64,000 nucleotides of DNA from Epiperipatus broadwayi. Taxonomy: Eukaryota > Onychophora > Udeonychophora > Euonychophora > Peripatidae. Below the pieces are notes generated by a model. That model searched no databases and had not been told where the DNA came from. It saw only the letters and a list, made by a program, of their open reading frames with translations. The DNA is taken from NCBI GenBank assembly GCA_028023455.1, contig JAQFVV010012434.1, positions 5,978,264-6,042,263 on the forward strand, given 5' to 3'. Positions 63,165-64,000 of this stretch are shown here, in pieces; the stretch's first letter is position 1; every line of letters starts with the position of its first letter. Position numbers and translations under genes: made by a program.

Positions 63165-64000
63165 CAGTACACTTGGGTCTCATTTTATGCGGTAGATAGG
63201 TTCCTCAGAAAATGTGCACAAAAGAAATCGCACAAAAATAGACTTAACTTACCTTGAAAAATGGGGGATACGTACTGTAATTTTCCAAAAATCCCATAAA
63301 AGCAAAGCAACAATGTAAAATTACTTTAAAATTTGCATAAAAAAAAAATAAGAAAATAAAATATGATTAATAAAAAATTTCAAATTTGAAAAAAATTGAT
63401 ATAAGACAAACTTTTTTTATTAACTACATTATTTAATTTTATTCAAAACAATATATTTTTATGTGTAATTTACATTTTAATAATTATCGCTATTTGAGAC
63501 ATCAGATTCGTCACAAGAGGAAGTACAACTAGCGCCAACTTCATTTTTTTAAATTGGTCTTATAGTGGATTTGCCCAAACTAAAACATTTTCCAATCGCT
63601 GTTGATCCTTCCCATTTCACTAAGCGATCTAAAATTGAAATTTTTGTTTCCAAAGAAATTCATTTTCTTAGATGTTTTTTCCTCTCCATTAGGGTAAACT
63701 AAAAGTTTAAAATAAAAATAAGAACTTAGACTTACGATAATAAAAAGACACCCACGCACCAACTAACAATTAAAAATTAAATTTTTATTTTTGTCTTTAA
63801 TTTTCAATTCTGTTTAAAAATCAAATTTTGTCGCTTCACATCACATTAATTTCAGAACATGTTACGTAATTTTTAAATTGTTAATTACAATTAAAAATCA
63901 GATTTTAATTGTCAAATTTAATTGTGCCCACTTCTGTTACTCACCTTTTTAAAAAGCAAAAATAGAATGTGATTTAAGCAAAAACAACAACATACATCAT
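63165..64000 (-). mobile_element. Tigger/pogo-like DNA element, internally deleted, cut by the window edge
   Basis: The left end CAGTACACTTGGGTCTC starts with CAGT like pogo/Tigger termini. It is followed by the subterminal type GGTTCCTCAGAAAATGTGC...AAATCGCACAAAAATAG. Further in, the minus strand carries a CENP-B-type helix-turn-helix relic (63689-63477). The other end is not found before base 64000, so the extent on the right is unknown. Confidence 0.55.
63477..63689 (-). pseudogene. Tigger/pogo transposase remnant (N-terminal helix-turn-helix fused to the tail)
   Basis: A 71-codon frame starts at ATG 63689 (MERKKHLRK), has a TGA, then ISLETKISILDRLVKWEG and AIGKCFSLGKSTIRPI. This is the DNA-binding 'LE.K..IL.RL..GE....IG..F.LG.STIR.I' pattern of pogo/CENP-B transposases. 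After a TAA it continues KNEVGASCTSSCDESDV and ends SNSDNY-stop, an acidic serine-rich end like the C-terminal tails of this family. The catalytic DDE/D domain of about 300 residues is missing. This suggests an internal deletion joining the first domain to the tail (inference). Confidence 0.6.

Overview
The window looks like gene-poor, very AT-rich (about three quarters A+T by eye) nuclear DNA from an invertebrate, most likely an arthropod. The evidence is a spliced-type gene with an animal-specific product (TMEM169), long A/T runs and (TA)n tracts, and relics of transposon groups common in arthropods: hAT, Ty3/gypsy, RTE and other non-LTR elements, pogo/Tigger, foldback and TIR MITEs, and tRNA-derived SINEs. 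Nothing in it looks bacterial, organellar or viral in the usual sense. The lineage cannot be fixed more closely from the sequence alone.

One intact protein gene is present. A minus-strand, single-exon CDS at 35777-36715 encodes a TMEM169-family two-pass membrane protein. It has a good start context, a strong 3' splice site 24 bases before the start codon, and two candidate poly(A) signals downstream (34988-34993 and 34595-34600). A CpG-enriched stretch at about 58.55-59.65 kb carries a consensus 5' splice site on the same strand. It is a candidate promoter and first exon, which would make most of 36.7-59.1 kb a 22.4-kb 5'-UTR intron.

Layout. 0-4.7 kb: a possible mini-exon, an RTE LINE tail, and a complete but dead hAT transposon with perfect 8-bp target duplications. 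4.8-15.2 kb: two direct copies of a 3.5-kb non-coding sequence flank a minus-strand gypsy relic with a gag-like part and an integrase-end-like part, as if they were giant LTRs. Copy 1 also holds a 309-bp foldback element. 15-34 kb: AT-rich DNA with a decayed LINE reverse transcriptase (17.25-18.44 kb), a SINE, short tandem duplications and a second LINE tail (31.85 kb). 34.6-36.75 kb: the TMEM169 3' region and CDS. 37.1-38.3 kb: a repeat of about 490 bp in inverted arrangement. 39.6-42 kb: a less AT-rich block with an LTR-like promoter and poly(A) signature. 42.6-47.4 kb: SINE pieces and a plus-strand gypsy pol relic. 50.5-58.2 kb: a minisatellite, a 1.4-kb TA-flanked TIR element, and an inverted-plus-tandem array related to the foldback at 6 kb. 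58.5-64 kb: the putative promoter, a palindromic MITE, an LTR-like segment, and an internally deleted Tigger-like element running off the right edge.

No multi-gene system is visible. The interest lies in the single conserved gene, its possible long first intron, and several unusual palindromic or long-repeat mobile elements.
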